This document shows, one piece after another, positions 18,087-26,027 of a DNA stretch of 37,059 bases. The position numbers were made by a program, and so were the translations under genes. Origin of the DNA: a bacterium (lineage in GTDB: Bacteria > CLD3 > SB21); contig JABWCP010000030.1 in NCBI GenBank assembly GCA_013360215.1, positions 1 to 37,059 of the forward strand, read 5' to 3'. Under the pieces are notes generated by a model, which worked only from the letters and a program-made list of their open reading frames with translations, was not told where the DNA came from and did no database searches. Every line of letters begins with the position of its first letter. Positions within the stretch are counted from its first letter, which is position 1.

Positions 18087-18704
18087 TCAATCTATAATTT
18101 TGAGAAAACGCAATTCTTTGCGCAGCTGATCCGGATTTTTGTAATGAATCGCGTGTATGCCCAGTCTCTTCGCCGCCTCGGCGTTTTGTTCACGGTCATC
18201 TATGAAAACGCATTCTTCAGGTTTACTATGCGTAATCCGGAGCGCTGTTTCGTAAATTTCTTTGGTCGGTTTGGTAACACCCAAATAACATGAAGAACAA
18301 AACACCTGAAAATACTGTTTGAGCTTGAAACGCGCGATGCGGTATTCGTTCAGCGGCAGCGATTCATTGTTCAATGTGGCCATAAAACAACGGCCCGCCT
18401 GCGCGACTTCCGTCAGCACATCCATTCCCGGTAGAAGCTCGGATTGGCCAAACATGGATTCTTTAAACGGCTCGCGGGCGACGTGATGCATATCAAAGAG
18501 CGTCATATCAAGATATTCATCCAGCGAATAATGCCCGGTCTCAAATCCTGCGGCGACTTCACGATGACGGTCGCCGAATTCGTCTAAATGTTGTTTTTCC
18601 GTAATTCCATGCGAATTCAGCACTTTGATTCGCTGTTCGCGATCCCAGGCATTGGTCAAAACTACTCCGCCGAGATCCCAAAACATCGTCGTGATGGGTC
18701 GCAT
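18087..18704 (-). CDS. HAD-superfamily hydrolase (subfamily IA, YihX-like)
   Basis: A 205 aa phosphatase-like protein. Motif I is FWDLGGVVLTN with nucleophile D10; the second acidic residue is replaced by Gly, as in the YihX branch of HAD phosphatases and haloacid-type relatives. Motif II is T/N in FMATLNNESL, motif III is K in GVTKPTKEIYE, and motif IV is FIDDREQNAEAAKRLGI. YihX acts on sugar phosphates such as glucose-1-phosphate, but substrate cannot be assigned here. It is the first gene of the murI operon, with an AAGAG-type ribosome site about 8 nt upstream and a candidate promoter at 18753-18779. Confidence 0.88.
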   Translation of the reverse strand: MRPITTMFWDLGGVVLTNAWDREQRIKVLNSHGITEKQHLDEFGDRHREVAAGFETGHYSLDEYLDMTLFDMHHVAREPFKESMFGQSELLPGMDVLTEVAQAGRCFMATLNNESLPLNEYRIARFKLKQYFQVFCSSCYLGVTKPTKEIYETALRITHSKPEECVFIDDREQNAEAAKRLGIHAIHYKNPDQLRKELRFLKIID

Positions 18705-18752
18705 AGTCGTGCTCTTTCAATTAAGTGTTTTTTTAAAATTGAAACGAGGGAA

Positions 18753-18779
18753 CTTATACAGTGCACAGGCTTTTTTCAA
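18753..18779 (-). promoter_or_regulatory. Candidate sigma-70 promoter for the HAD-bat-comEC-murI operon
   Basis: On the minus strand TTGAAA (18779-18774) and TATAAG (18758-18753) are separated by 15 bp, shorter than the ideal 17. They lie about 50 bp upstream of the HAD start in the divergent gap with the glycosylase gene. The boxes are good but the spacing is poor, so confidence is limited. Confidence 0.35.
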
Positions 18780-18860
18780 TACCTATATGCTAAAAGAATT
18801 TACTGAGGAGCATATCCGTTTCCGTCATTAACGTTCCTCTTTCCTGGCATGGCGTTTCGC

Positions 18861-18889
18861 TTGATAAAAAAGCGGAATATGGTTATAGT
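18861..18889 (+). promoter_or_regulatory. Sigma-70 promoter giving a probable leaderless mRNA
   Basis: TTGATA (18861-18866) and TATAGT (18884-18889) are separated by exactly 17 bp. A start point 6-8 nt after the -10 box falls on or beside the ATG at 18896, and no Shine-Dalgarno precedes that ATG. Both facts point to a leaderless transcript for the uracil-DNA glycosylase gene and its operon. Confidence 0.6.
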
Positions 18890-18895
18890 GTGATC

Positions 18896-19666
18896 ATGAG
18901 CAATACCTTGCACGATGATATCCGTAGATTGTTGATTCAGGAACAGGATTTGTACGGCGATGAATTTACCCGCGACCCCGCCGCTTCCGGTCTTTGGAAT
19001 CATGTCTCATGGGATACGCCGGAATATTCTACCACCGATGATGAAAGGCCGCCGGTTGTCGCCGAGCGGATCGAAACCGACATGCCCAAAAACATCCCCC
19101 TTCCGACGTTATCCGCTCTCCAGCAAACCATCAGTACCTGCACCAAATGCGAATTGTGCAAAACGCGCAAGCAAACAGTGTTTGGCTCCGGTAATCCGAA
19201 TGCCGACATCATGTTTATCGGTGAAGCGCCGGGTGCCGATGAAGATGAACAAGGTTTACCTTTCGTAGGTCGCGCCGGTCAGCTTTTGACGAAGATGATC
19301 GAAGAGCCGCGTTCTCTCAATCTGCCGCGTTCGGAAGTGTATATAGCCAATATCCTGAAGTGCCGACCGCCGGGCAACCGTAAACCTTTACCCGCCGAAG
19401 TCGCACAGTGCGAACCTTATCTCATCACGCAGATCGAATTGATCAAGCCGCGTATTATTTGTGCACTCGGTGCGACATCCGCCAATACGTTACTGAAAAA
19501 CAACACACCGATCGGTGCGATGCGCGGGCAAACGTTTGATTATCACGGCGTACCTTTACTCATAACGTACCATCCGGCCGCTTTGCTGCGCAACCCCAAT
19601 TGGAAAAAACCGGCCTGGGACGATATGCTTACACTCCGCGCCATGTATGACAAATTGAAAAAATAA
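18896..19666 (+). CDS. Family 4 uracil-DNA glycosylase (iron-sulphur)
   Basis: This enzyme removes uracil from DNA as the first step of base excision repair. Family 4 markers are clear in the 256 aa protein: cluster cysteines C82, C85 (TCTKCELC), C156 ([12 protein letters not shown]) and C172, motif [24 protein letters not shown] from residue 109, and motif [11 protein letters not shown] with H226. An N-terminal extension of about 75 residues, acidic and not conserved, precedes the core. ATG 18896 is used; GTG 18890 would add two residues but falls inside the expected promoter-start zone. It heads an operon with holA, 12 bp downstream. Confidence 0.94.
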   Translation: MSNTLHDDIRRLLIQEQDLYGDEFTRDPAASGLWNHVSWDTPEYSTTDDERPPVVAERIETDMPKNIPLPTLSALQQTISTCTKCELCKTRKQTVFGSGNPNADIMFIGEAPGADEDEQGLPFVGRAGQLLTKMIEEPRSLNLPRSEVYIANILKCRPPGNRKPLPAEVAQCEPYLITQIELIKPRIICALGATSANTLLKNNTPIGAMRGQTFDYHGVPLLITYHPAALLRNPNWKKPAWDDMLTLRAMYDKLKK

Positions 19667-19678
19667 ACACCACTTCTC

Positions 19679-20728
19679 ATGGCCCGCGAAGAAAAAGAAA
19701 AAAACGCCTCGTACAATGATGTCCTCAAAGACGTGCGCAAAGGAAACGTCGCTCCGATGTATCTGCTCTACGGCAGCGAAGTTTTTCTCGCTGATCAATT
19801 GGCCGATGCGATCGTTCAAGCTGTTTTTAATGCCCCCAAAGACGACTTTAATTTGCATATTTTTTACGGCAAAGAAGCGCCGCTGGATACGGTGATCAGC
19901 ACGGCCTTGGGTTTTCCCGTCATGGCCGATCGGCAAGTTATTATTTTGCGCGAAGCCGATCAGTGGAAACTGACTAAAGATAAACGCGACGACCTCAAAG
20001 ATCTATTCCCCAAGTTCCCGGATACTACCGTATTTATAGCGATCGGCAGCGGCATTGATGTGCGTACCAATCCCTGGGCATGGATGCGAAAAAACGGCAT
20101 CGCCATCGAATTCAAACCGTTACGCGAAAATGAAATTCCCGTATGGATCGATCAATTTCTTGATGAACGCGGAAAAAAAATCACGGATCAGGCGTCGTTG
20201 TTGCTTCGAACGCGCGTAGATCTATCGCTCAGAGAGGTGCATAATCAGATTGATAAATTATGCACGTATATCGGCGATCGCGATACGATCAATGAAGAAG
20301 ATGTCGAAGAGGCCGTCGGCATTTCCCGCCAATACAATATTTTTGAATTTTGTAATGCCATCGGTAAACGCGATCTGACTAAAGCCATGGCGGTGTATGA
20401 ACAAATGGCGCGTTTTGGCGGTGAGCCGGTGTACATGATCGTTATGCTCACGCGGCACTACCATATTCTCCTCAAAATGTGCGAAATGCGTGATCAGGGC
20501 ACCGCGCCTTCACAGATTCAAGCCGTGATGATGACCGAAAACCGGATTTTTCCCAATTTTTTTCAAACCGACTATTGGCCGCAGGCGCAGAAACATAAAA
20601 CATCGGATGTCAAACTCGCTTTCCGTTGCCTTTTGCAGGCGGATATTCAGCTTAAGTCCAGCGCCGTTGACAAAGACATGCTCATGCAACATCTGATCTA
20701 CCAGCTCGCCACGAGTACCGCCGTATGA
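19679..20728 (+). CDS. holA: DNA polymerase III subunit delta
   Basis: HolA is the clamp-loader subunit that opens the sliding clamp at the replication fork. The 349 aa length is standard. Recognisable parts are the start of the AAA-like domain (VAPMYLLYGSEVFLADQLADAI), the strand-helix stretch MADRQVIILREADQWK, the conserved NEIPVWIDQFLDERGKKI and DLSLREVHNQIDKLCTYIG, and the collar helices after VGISRQYNIFEFCNAIGKRD. There is no ribosome site of note before ATG 19679. Its stop overlaps the sigma-factor start (ATGA). Confidence 0.92.
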   Translation: MAREEKEKNASYNDVLKDVRKGNVAPMYLLYGSEVFLADQLADAIVQAVFNAPKDDFNLHIFYGKEAPLDTVISTALGFPVMADRQVIILREADQWKLTKDKRDDLKDLFPKFPDTTVFIAIGSGIDVRTNPWAWMRKNGIAIEFKPLRENEIPVWIDQFLDERGKKITDQASLLLRTRVDLSLREVHNQIDKLCTYIGDRDTINEEDVEEAVGISRQYNIFEFCNAIGKRDLTKAMAVYEQMARFGGEPVYMIVMLTRHYHILLKMCEMRDQGTAPSQIQAVMMTENRIFPNFFQTDYWPQAQKHKTSDVKLAFRCLLQADIQLKSSAVDKDMLMQHLIYQLATSTAV

Positions 20729-21387
20729 CATCCGAAGAATCCAAACACGATCTCATCAGCGAAAGCCTCCGCGAACTGGTGCGTACGCCGCATTTGGTAC
20801 GGCAGGCCTTAAAAAATTATCAAAAATTGTCGGATGAAGAAGTGATCAACCGTTTTCAGGAAGGCGATCTCGTAGCTTACGACGTGATCGTGGCCCGATA
20901 CAAAGATCAGTTGATCAACTATGTGATGAGTTATGTCGGCGAAAAAAAAGATGCCGAAGATATCGTGCAGGATACGTTTGTCAAAATTTACCGTTTCAAA
21001 CAAATGTATAAACGCATTGCCAAGTTTTCTACATGGGTCTATACTGTCGCCGGCAATCTTGCCAAAAGCGAACTGCGCAAACGCAAACGCCAGCAACTGT
21101 ATCCGATTTCCAGCCTGGGGACGGATGAAAAAGAATTTGAAGCGGTCGAAACGCGGGTCAATGCGGATGAACTCACGGATTCCTCCGTGAAAAAAGATTT
21201 GATCAAAAAAGCGATTAAAACATTGCCGGAGCGATACCGCGAAGTGATTCGCCTTCGTGAGATAGAAAACCTTTCGTACGAAGAAATCGCGGAACAAACG
21301 CAACTTCCGATCGGCACCGTACGTTCGCGCATCAATCGCGCCCGTGTACAACTGCAATCCAAATTGAAATTTTTGGTGGAAAAATGA
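20725..21387 (+). CDS. ECF-type sigma-70 family RNA polymerase sigma factor
   Basis: A 220 aa sigma factor with region 2 at about 45-115 (GDLVAYDVIVARYKDQLINY, then DAEDIVQDTFVKIYR and FSTWVYTVAGN) and region 4 at about 160-215 (LPERYREVIRLREIENLSYEEIA and IGTVRSRINRARVQL). About 40 extra residues precede region 2. No anti-sigma gene with a zinc or membrane signature follows; instead moaC starts in its stop codon. So this sigma factor may be controlled by other means, such as its own expression level. Confidence 0.92.
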   Translation: MTSEESKHDLISESLRELVRTPHLVRQALKNYQKLSDEEVINRFQEGDLVAYDVIVARYKDQLINYVMSYVGEKKDAEDIVQDTFVKIYRFKQMYKRIAKFSTWVYTVAGNLAKSELRKRKRQQLYPISSLGTDEKEFEAVETRVNADELTDSSVKKDLIKKAIKTLPERYREVIRLREIENLSYEEIAEQTQLPIGTVRSRINRARVQLQSKLKFLVEK

Positions 21388-21881
21388 AAACGTCAAAAAA
21401 ACTTTCCCACGTGGACCATCGCGGCAAAGCGGCTATGGTCGATGTTTCCGGGAAATCGGACACCGAACGTAGTGCAACGGCAATGGCGCGCGTTACGATG
21501 AGCGCGGCGGCATTTGATGCCATACAAAACAACGCCATTAAAAAAGGCGATGTACTCACGGTGGCGCAACTCGCCGGAATCATGGCGGCCAAAAAAACTT
21601 CGGATCTTATTCCGTTGTGCCATCCGCTTAACATGAGCCGTGTGGATGTCGCCTGTTTTCCTGAACCGGACTCATTGTCCATTCGAATTGAAGCGACGTG
21701 CAAACTCCTGGGTAAAACAGGTGTTGAAATGGAGGCCCTAACGGCTGTAACGATTGCGGCGTTGACCGTTTACGATATGGCCAAAGCGATGGATAAAAAG
21801 ATGGTCATCCGCGATATATGCCTGCTCGAAAAAAGCGGCGGCAAAAGCGGGGTTTTCCGAAACAACAAAATGAAACCTTAA
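21384..21881 (+). CDS. moaC: Cyclic pyranopterin monophosphate synthase
   Basis: MoaC makes the cyclic pyranopterin precursor of molybdenum cofactor together with MoaA. The 165 aa length is normal, and conserved parts are all present: SHVDHRGKAAMVDVSGK, the IKKGDVL lysines at 53/54, LIPLCHPL with C79-H80, KTGVEMEALTAV, and VYDMAKAMDK with D131 and K134. It overlaps the sigma-factor gene by 4 bp and the next gene starts 5 bp after its stop. No moaA or other cofactor gene is in the window. Confidence 0.96.
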   Translation: MKTSKKLSHVDHRGKAAMVDVSGKSDTERSATAMARVTMSAAAFDAIQNNAIKKGDVLTVAQLAGIMAAKKTSDLIPLCHPLNMSRVDVACFPEPDSLSIRIEATCKLLGKTGVEMEALTAVTIAALTVYDMAKAMDKKMVIRDICLLEKSGGKSGVFRNNKMKP

Positions 21882-21886
21882 TTCTG

Positions 21887-22663
21887 ATGCGTTTTTTTTT
21901 CTGTCGTATTGTTTTTATCGGGGCGATTTTATGGGCGCCGCTTTCGGCCCAGCAAATACCCATCGGGGAACATACATCCTATAAACTTTCATACCTTTCG
22001 TTTTCGGCCGCTTCGGTTTCGTTTCAGGTAACCGGCATCGTCAATATCAACGACCGCCCATGTTATCGCCTCGTTACGGATGCACAAACCACATCTTTTT
22101 TTTCGGCGTTTTATGATTTGCATAATACGTATGAAACCTTTGTAGATACCGTAACCGGACTGCCTTTGCGTTATACCAAAAATATCGCGCAGAAAACCCT
22201 CCGCCAGCATTTGACTATAAATTACGATCATGATAACCAAACGGCGCAGTATGACGGCGGAAAATGGGATTCCGTGTTTACCGTAAATGTGCAACCGCAA
22301 TCGCATACTTTATTTTCAGCGCTATTTGATTTGCGACGACGGACGATGTACGAAGGAAAACAATGGGTTTACAATTTGGATAATGAGACCGAACCGTGGA
22401 AGATACAGGTCACCGTTTTATCGCGTGAAAATATCCCGGCGGCAGGAAAAGAGTATCCCGCTTACAAATTAGAAGTTCGATTCATCCCCGTCGGCGAAGA
22501 AAAAAAACGAAAGCATACCGACATCGTTACGCGGCGATTGGTACAAAGTGCGACAAAACTATATTATTGGATTGAGGCGGATGCGCCGCATAGGGGTGTG
22601 CAGATCGAACATGAAACGTCCCCGTTTAGTACCTACACCATTCTGACCGGTACCGGTAAATAA
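21887..22663 (+). CDS. DUF3108 periplasmic protein
   Basis: A 258 aa protein with a clear signal peptide (MRFFFCRIVFIGAILWAPLSAQ), then a beta-rich DUF3108-type body: GEHTSYKLSYLSFSAASVSFQVTG, DLHNTYETFVDTVTGLPLRYTKN, and WIEADAPHRGVQIEHETSPF near the end. The family has no assigned biochemical role and occurs in Bacteroidetes and Proteobacteria, often as an envelope protein. I start at ATG 21887, because the longer frame from 21818 runs through the end of moaC and hides the signal peptide. It is the last gene of the operon. Confidence 0.82.
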   Translation: MRFFFCRIVFIGAILWAPLSAQQIPIGEHTSYKLSYLSFSAASVSFQVTGIVNINDRPCYRLVTDAQTTSFFSAFYDLHNTYETFVDTVTGLPLRYTKNIAQKTLRQHLTINYDHDNQTAQYDGGKWDSVFTVNVQPQSHTLFSALFDLRRRTMYEGKQWVYNLDNETEPWKIQVTVLSRENIPAAGKEYPAYKLEVRFIPVGEEKKRKHTDIVTRRLVQSATKLYYWIEADAPHRGVQIEHETSPFSTYTILTGTGK

Positions 22664-22667
22664 ATCA

Positions 22668-23489
22668 TTACGATTCTTTGAATATTCTATTCATGAATTT
22701 TTCATAAGATTTTTCATTGACCGGGCAAATCTCCGGCATCATGCTCAATGTAATGTCATAATGAATAAACGCACGATTGGCCGTAATCTTCAGGAAATCT
22801 TCCTTAAACTGCCATTCGGTATGAATATGCGGATTAAGGTCGTTGGGAAGCTTATTGATATAGTGGTCAATGGATTCATGACCGTAGCAAGGGCATAGTT
22901 CGTATTCGGCATTTTGTTTTTTCAAAAATGCACGCATCGCCGCTTTATCCAAATGAAAGGTATTACCCTGCCTTTTTCCGAATGTGTACCAAAGTTTGGT
23001 ATGATACTGCGCATAGTATGTCAGCGGATCCTGCCACCGTAGTACGATATTTCTCCCGTAGCAGCCGATAAAATCAGGATAAACGCTGACTTTGTTTGTA
23101 CCGCAATAGTCCTGCAGGTTTAGGTTCTTCCGATGACCCCAATATTGCTGATAACAGGCATACCACGTTTCAAAATCGTCTTTTTTGATCTCATCGCCTT
23201 TGAGAAAAAAACGCGTGTTTTTCCACGGTCCCGCCAGCGCATACAATTCCTGAAACTTGGAGAAATCTTTTTTGAAATAAATTGCACGAAACCACGTCAT
23301 GCCGCGCTCATCTACCAGCTCTACGAAAAATGGATTTTTTTTGGCTATGGCAATCGCCTGATCGAGCTTACCGGACGAAGCCATCTCAAATTCGATAGCC
23401 ACATACCAACCGCGGTCTATCCAGGCTACTTTGCGATGATCTTGAGCGGCGGCAGAGTCCGAAGCCGGTTCGACTTTATGTTTAAGCAT
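22668..23489 (-). CDS. Unrecognised protein of 273 residues
   Basis: I do not recognise this family. Starting at ATG 23489 (MLKHKVEPASDSAAAQ) gives a soluble, aromatic-rich protein without signal or membrane helices; a longer frame to 23606 runs into the terminator and has no conserved feature. Noticeable stretches are WIDRGWYVAIEFEMASSGKL, FETWYACYQQYWGHRKNLN and a C-terminal half with spaced Cys and His (ELCPCYGHESIDHYIN, NPHIHTEWQF, PEICPVNEKSYEKF). The Cys/His positions could bind a metal, though no known motif matches. It ends 4 bp from the convergent DUF3108 gene. Confidence 0.6.
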   Translation of the reverse strand: MLKHKVEPASDSAAAQDHRKVAWIDRGWYVAIEFEMASSGKLDQAIAIAKKNPFFVELVDERGMTWFRAIYFKKDFSKFQELYALAGPWKNTRFFLKGDEIKKDDFETWYACYQQYWGHRKNLNLQDYCGTNKVSVYPDFIGCYGRNIVLRWQDPLTYYAQYHTKLWYTFGKRQGNTFHLDKAAMRAFLKKQNAEYELCPCYGHESIDHYINKLPNDLNPHIHTEWQFKEDFLKITANRAFIHYDITLSMMPEICPVNEKSYEKFMNRIFKES

Positions 23490-23549
23490 ATTCCTGTTTA
23501 ATATGATTCCGTATGACTTATACTTTGAGTATAATAAAAAACCTTCAAC

Positions 23550-23583
23550 AAAAAAAGGCTGCCTTTCGACAGGCAGCCTTTTT
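23550..23583 (-). terminator. Intrinsic terminator, copy 1 of a 32 bp direct repeat
   Basis: A perfect 13 bp stem (AAAAAGGCTGCCT at 23552-23564 with its complement at 23571-23583) and a TTCGAC loop. On the minus strand a T run follows, so it stops transcription leaving the lipoprotein gene at 23648. The plus-strand T run is shorter. The 32 bases from 23550 to 23581 recur unchanged at 26028-26059. Confidence 0.9.
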
Positions 23584-23647
23584 GGTGTTCTACTATAGAA
23601 GTACATATATTTTCAATTAATGCATAATTAGCTTACCTGATTAAAAA

Positions 23648-24562
23648 TTATTGAATGTACTTTTTTGCAATTTGCACGGAACAACCCTGTATGGATGCAA
23701 TAAAATTAACTGTTGAAATTGAAAATGACCCAAAACACCCCGATACTCTGTCTCCGTATACGCTTGAATATTCCGATGGCTTGGAACCCATGATCTGATC
23801 TAAAAAACTCGAATATGTGGAGTCTGTCCCAAAACCTCGTATCTGGCCAAGCCGCCAGGAATAAAGAGAAAGATTTGAATCAAGCGTAACTACATTGCTG
23901 TATGATTCAGTATTGTCTGAATTATTATCAGACAGCAAAACAACACCGCTATCAATTTTCCCAAATGAAAACGCATACGAGAAGGGTACATCAACATCAT
24001 ACGAATTCTTATTTCGAACAAAATTCAACCTCGAATCAACATCTCGCGAATACTGTAAGTGGAATGCCCCTTCCAATGTTCCGTATTCTGTACGATTTAA
24101 ATAGAATTTATTTCCACAATATAGAGTATCATTATCGCCCGGAAACTCGATTACGGGATCGTTTGGAACTCTTGTGGTGCCCGTAATAATACGTCCATCG
24201 GTTAATTCTACTTGCAGAAAATAGCGATTCCCATTAATTATTTTAAGTTCCCTCTTTTTGTCAACAAATATTGTATATCCCCCTAGATACTCTCCTATAA
24301 ATGTAGTATCCAACTCCACGCTACCGGAATCACTCCAAATTTTAACTTTGGCATCGTCAATAGGAGTCTTCTTGTCTTGATTGACAATAAGGATACGGGG
24401 CCAGTAAACGCCAACTGTTGCTGGAAAAACAACATCAAGCTCTTTTATATATACTTTCGAAAGAACTCCTGTAACAATAACTCTGTCTTTCCGATTATCA
24501 TTTTCACATCCCCAAAAAATAGATAAAGCCAGTATTGATACTAAAATCATAATTGTTTTCAT
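23648..24562 (-). CDS. Lipoprotein, DUF4249-like in layout
   Basis: Starts at ATG 24562 (MKTIMILVSILALSIFWGCEND), giving 304 aa with lipobox FWGC (Cys at about 19). The body has beta-rich repeats such as VKIWSDSGSVELDTTFIGEYLGGYTIF and RYFLQVELTDGRIITGTTRVP, followed by a late hydrophobic segment SGCFGSFSISTVNFIAS. This order resembles DUF4249 lipoproteins of Bacteroidetes, often found beside TonB-dependent receptors, but I cannot confirm the match. No receptor gene is nearby. It is markedly AT-richer than the surrounding genes, as is the lipoprotein gene upstream, and the two form a pair ending in the terminator at 23550. Confidence 0.65.
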   Translation of the reverse strand: MKTIMILVSILALSIFWGCENDNRKDRVIVTGVLSKVYIKELDVVFPATVGVYWPRILIVNQDKKTPIDDAKVKIWSDSGSVELDTTFIGEYLGGYTIFVDKKRELKIINGNRYFLQVELTDGRIITGTTRVPNDPVIEFPGDNDTLYCGNKFYLNRTEYGTLEGAFHLQYSRDVDSRLNFVRNKNSYDVDVPFSYAFSFGKIDSGVVLLSDNNSDNTESYSNVVTLDSNLSLYSWRLGQIRGFGTDSTYSSFLDQIMGSKPSEYSSVYGDRVSGCFGSFSISTVNFIASIQGCSVQIAKKYIQ

Positions 24563-24569
24563 ATAAAAA

Positions 24570-24583
24570 TTCACGTGGTGTGG
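24570..24583. repeat. Left arm of a 14 bp inverted repeat
   Basis: TTCACGTGGTGTGG. Its exact reverse complement lies at 25914-25927. The two arms enclose the frame-disrupted lipoprotein gene with its start codon and ribosome site. The left arm sits immediately upstream of the next lipoprotein gene. Confidence 0.6.
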
Positions 24584-24594
24584 TTTTAAATTAA

Positions 24595-25885
24595 CTATTT
24601 AACAAACGTAATGCTATAATCACAAACCAGGTTCCCATAGGCATCCCGAACAGCAGGACAGCTAAATTCCGAAGACGAACCAAAACGAAAATTGAGGTTT
24701 GTTGGTGTTATTTGCAAGATATCGCCATTATAGAAAGAATCGTTTTTGCTTCCTTTATCATGAACATCCCAAATTTGATAGTGAAGATTCCATTGCGCAG
24801 GAAAAACCGATTTTGAGAGATCATGATAGTACTGTGCGCGAGCATATCTGCGTGTGTTGTTGACAGTAGTATATTTGTGATATGTTGTACCCGCAACCTT
24901 ATCATTCTCAATAAAAGACAGCCCCGTATTATTAAACGATGAAAGCAACTTTATTGGCGTAGAAAATATTTTTGTTTTGGTACCCTTCGGTTTTTCTGAA
25001 TCCGGTAAAGTATAGGTCGAGTACTTACTTTCCGAGTTTATTTGATTTGCATAGGCTTTGTCCTTAGGTGTACCTGAGACCATAAGTATTTCAATGTCAT
25101 CAGCGGATGAATCGTATTTTCTAAACAGTCTCATGGCTTTAATTTTAAATTCAAAAGCCGAACTATTGTTGCTTCCTTTATTTAAAACAGATGGATCATT
25201 TTCTTCAGCTTCAAGAGTTACCATGATAGCGTTATAAGGAAGAGACTCTAAAGTCAACTCGTTAAATTCCGTACGTGGGTCTAAACCGACCGCTTCAGAG
25301 GCCGTACTTGCCTGTGCAAGGTTTTCATTGTCATAGTTGGCGCCGTCATAGTCAAGGTTTTCTAAATGAACTACATCTACTGTGCCATCGGCCAATGTGA
25401 AAGGAACCTCCATTTCTTCCGCCGTCTCATCGTACACATAGTCAAAATCAGGATCAACGCCAACCCCTGGAGGTAACATAGCTTGCTTAGCAAGGCTCTC
25501 CTCTGTTAGTTCTGAACTGTTGTGATTAATTAACTCCAATTTTATGGAGTGCTTCTTACCATTTATCCATACATAATCCGGTATGTTTAATACTGCATCA
25601 TTGGATTTTTGCAAGGATTTTTTTAAAGAAGAAAACGGAACGGCGGTTTTACGAATTGATTGAAACAAAGAGAAATCGAACCAAGTTGGATTTGAACCCA
25701 ACGCCGAAGCAACTTCTTTTAGGTAAGGTGAAACTTGTTCTTCAGAATCGAAAGAAGGAATCTCCCCGAGTTGAAATCTATTATCGTTTTCGGGTTGATT
25801 GCAGGCTACAAAAGATAGAACTAACGCAAGGGCAACCCCCCCGCAAATTCCAAGCCAATTTTCTGGTTTTCAGAATCGAAATCAT
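24595..25885 (-). CDS. Frame-disrupted lipoprotein gene with a poly-G tract in its signal peptide
   Basis: An open frame runs from the stop at 24595 to beyond 25701, but its natural start is ATG 25885, one frame away, preceded by AGGGAG at 8 nt. Between them lies a run of seven G (minus strand, 25842-25836). With one G fewer the two frames join into a perfect lipoprotein start: MISILKTRKLAWNLRG, then VALALVLSFVAC with lipobox Cys28, followed by a 430-codon gene. As written, the ATG frame stops after 33 codons. The mature part (NQPENDNRFQLGEIP, then acidic and Asn-rich) has no family I recognise. The break could be a sequencing slip, a recent mutation or phase variation. Further support for a real gene is that the ~1100 nt after the tract is free of stops. 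Confidence 0.75.
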
Positions 25886-25913
25886 AAGTGTAACTCCCTA
25901 TTTATTTATTTTT

Positions 25914-25927
25914 CCACACCACGTGAA
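25914..25927. repeat. Right arm of a 14 bp inverted repeat
   Basis: CCACACCACGTGAA, exact reverse complement of 24570-24583, with the palindrome CACGTG inside. It sits between the candidate promoter at 25937-25966 and the ribosome site of the lipoprotein gene, so it would lie at the very start of the transcript. Confidence 0.6.
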
Positions 25928-25936
25928 GGTAATTCA

Positions 25937-25966
25937 ATTTTATGATTTTTGGGTCGGTTACGACAA
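25937..25966 (-). promoter_or_regulatory. Candidate promoter of the two-lipoprotein unit
   Basis: On the minus strand TTGTCG (25966-25961) and TAAAAT (25942-25937) are separated by 18 bp. Transcription would begin near 25930 and run through the right arm of the inverted repeat before the lipoprotein start at 25885. Boxes are reasonable matches; the DNA is AT-rich, so a chance match is possible. Confidence 0.4.
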
Positions 25967-26027
25967 AAACAGTATACAAACATGGTACTATAATAATTTT
26001 TTTTTAAAAAAATCAATAATTGTTCTT

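Noticed and set aside
18087-18704. HAD protein with a missing catalytic acid (Gly in place of the second Asp of motif I)
   Set aside because: DLGG/DLGN-type motif I is normal for the YihX-like branch, so this is not a sign of inactivation.
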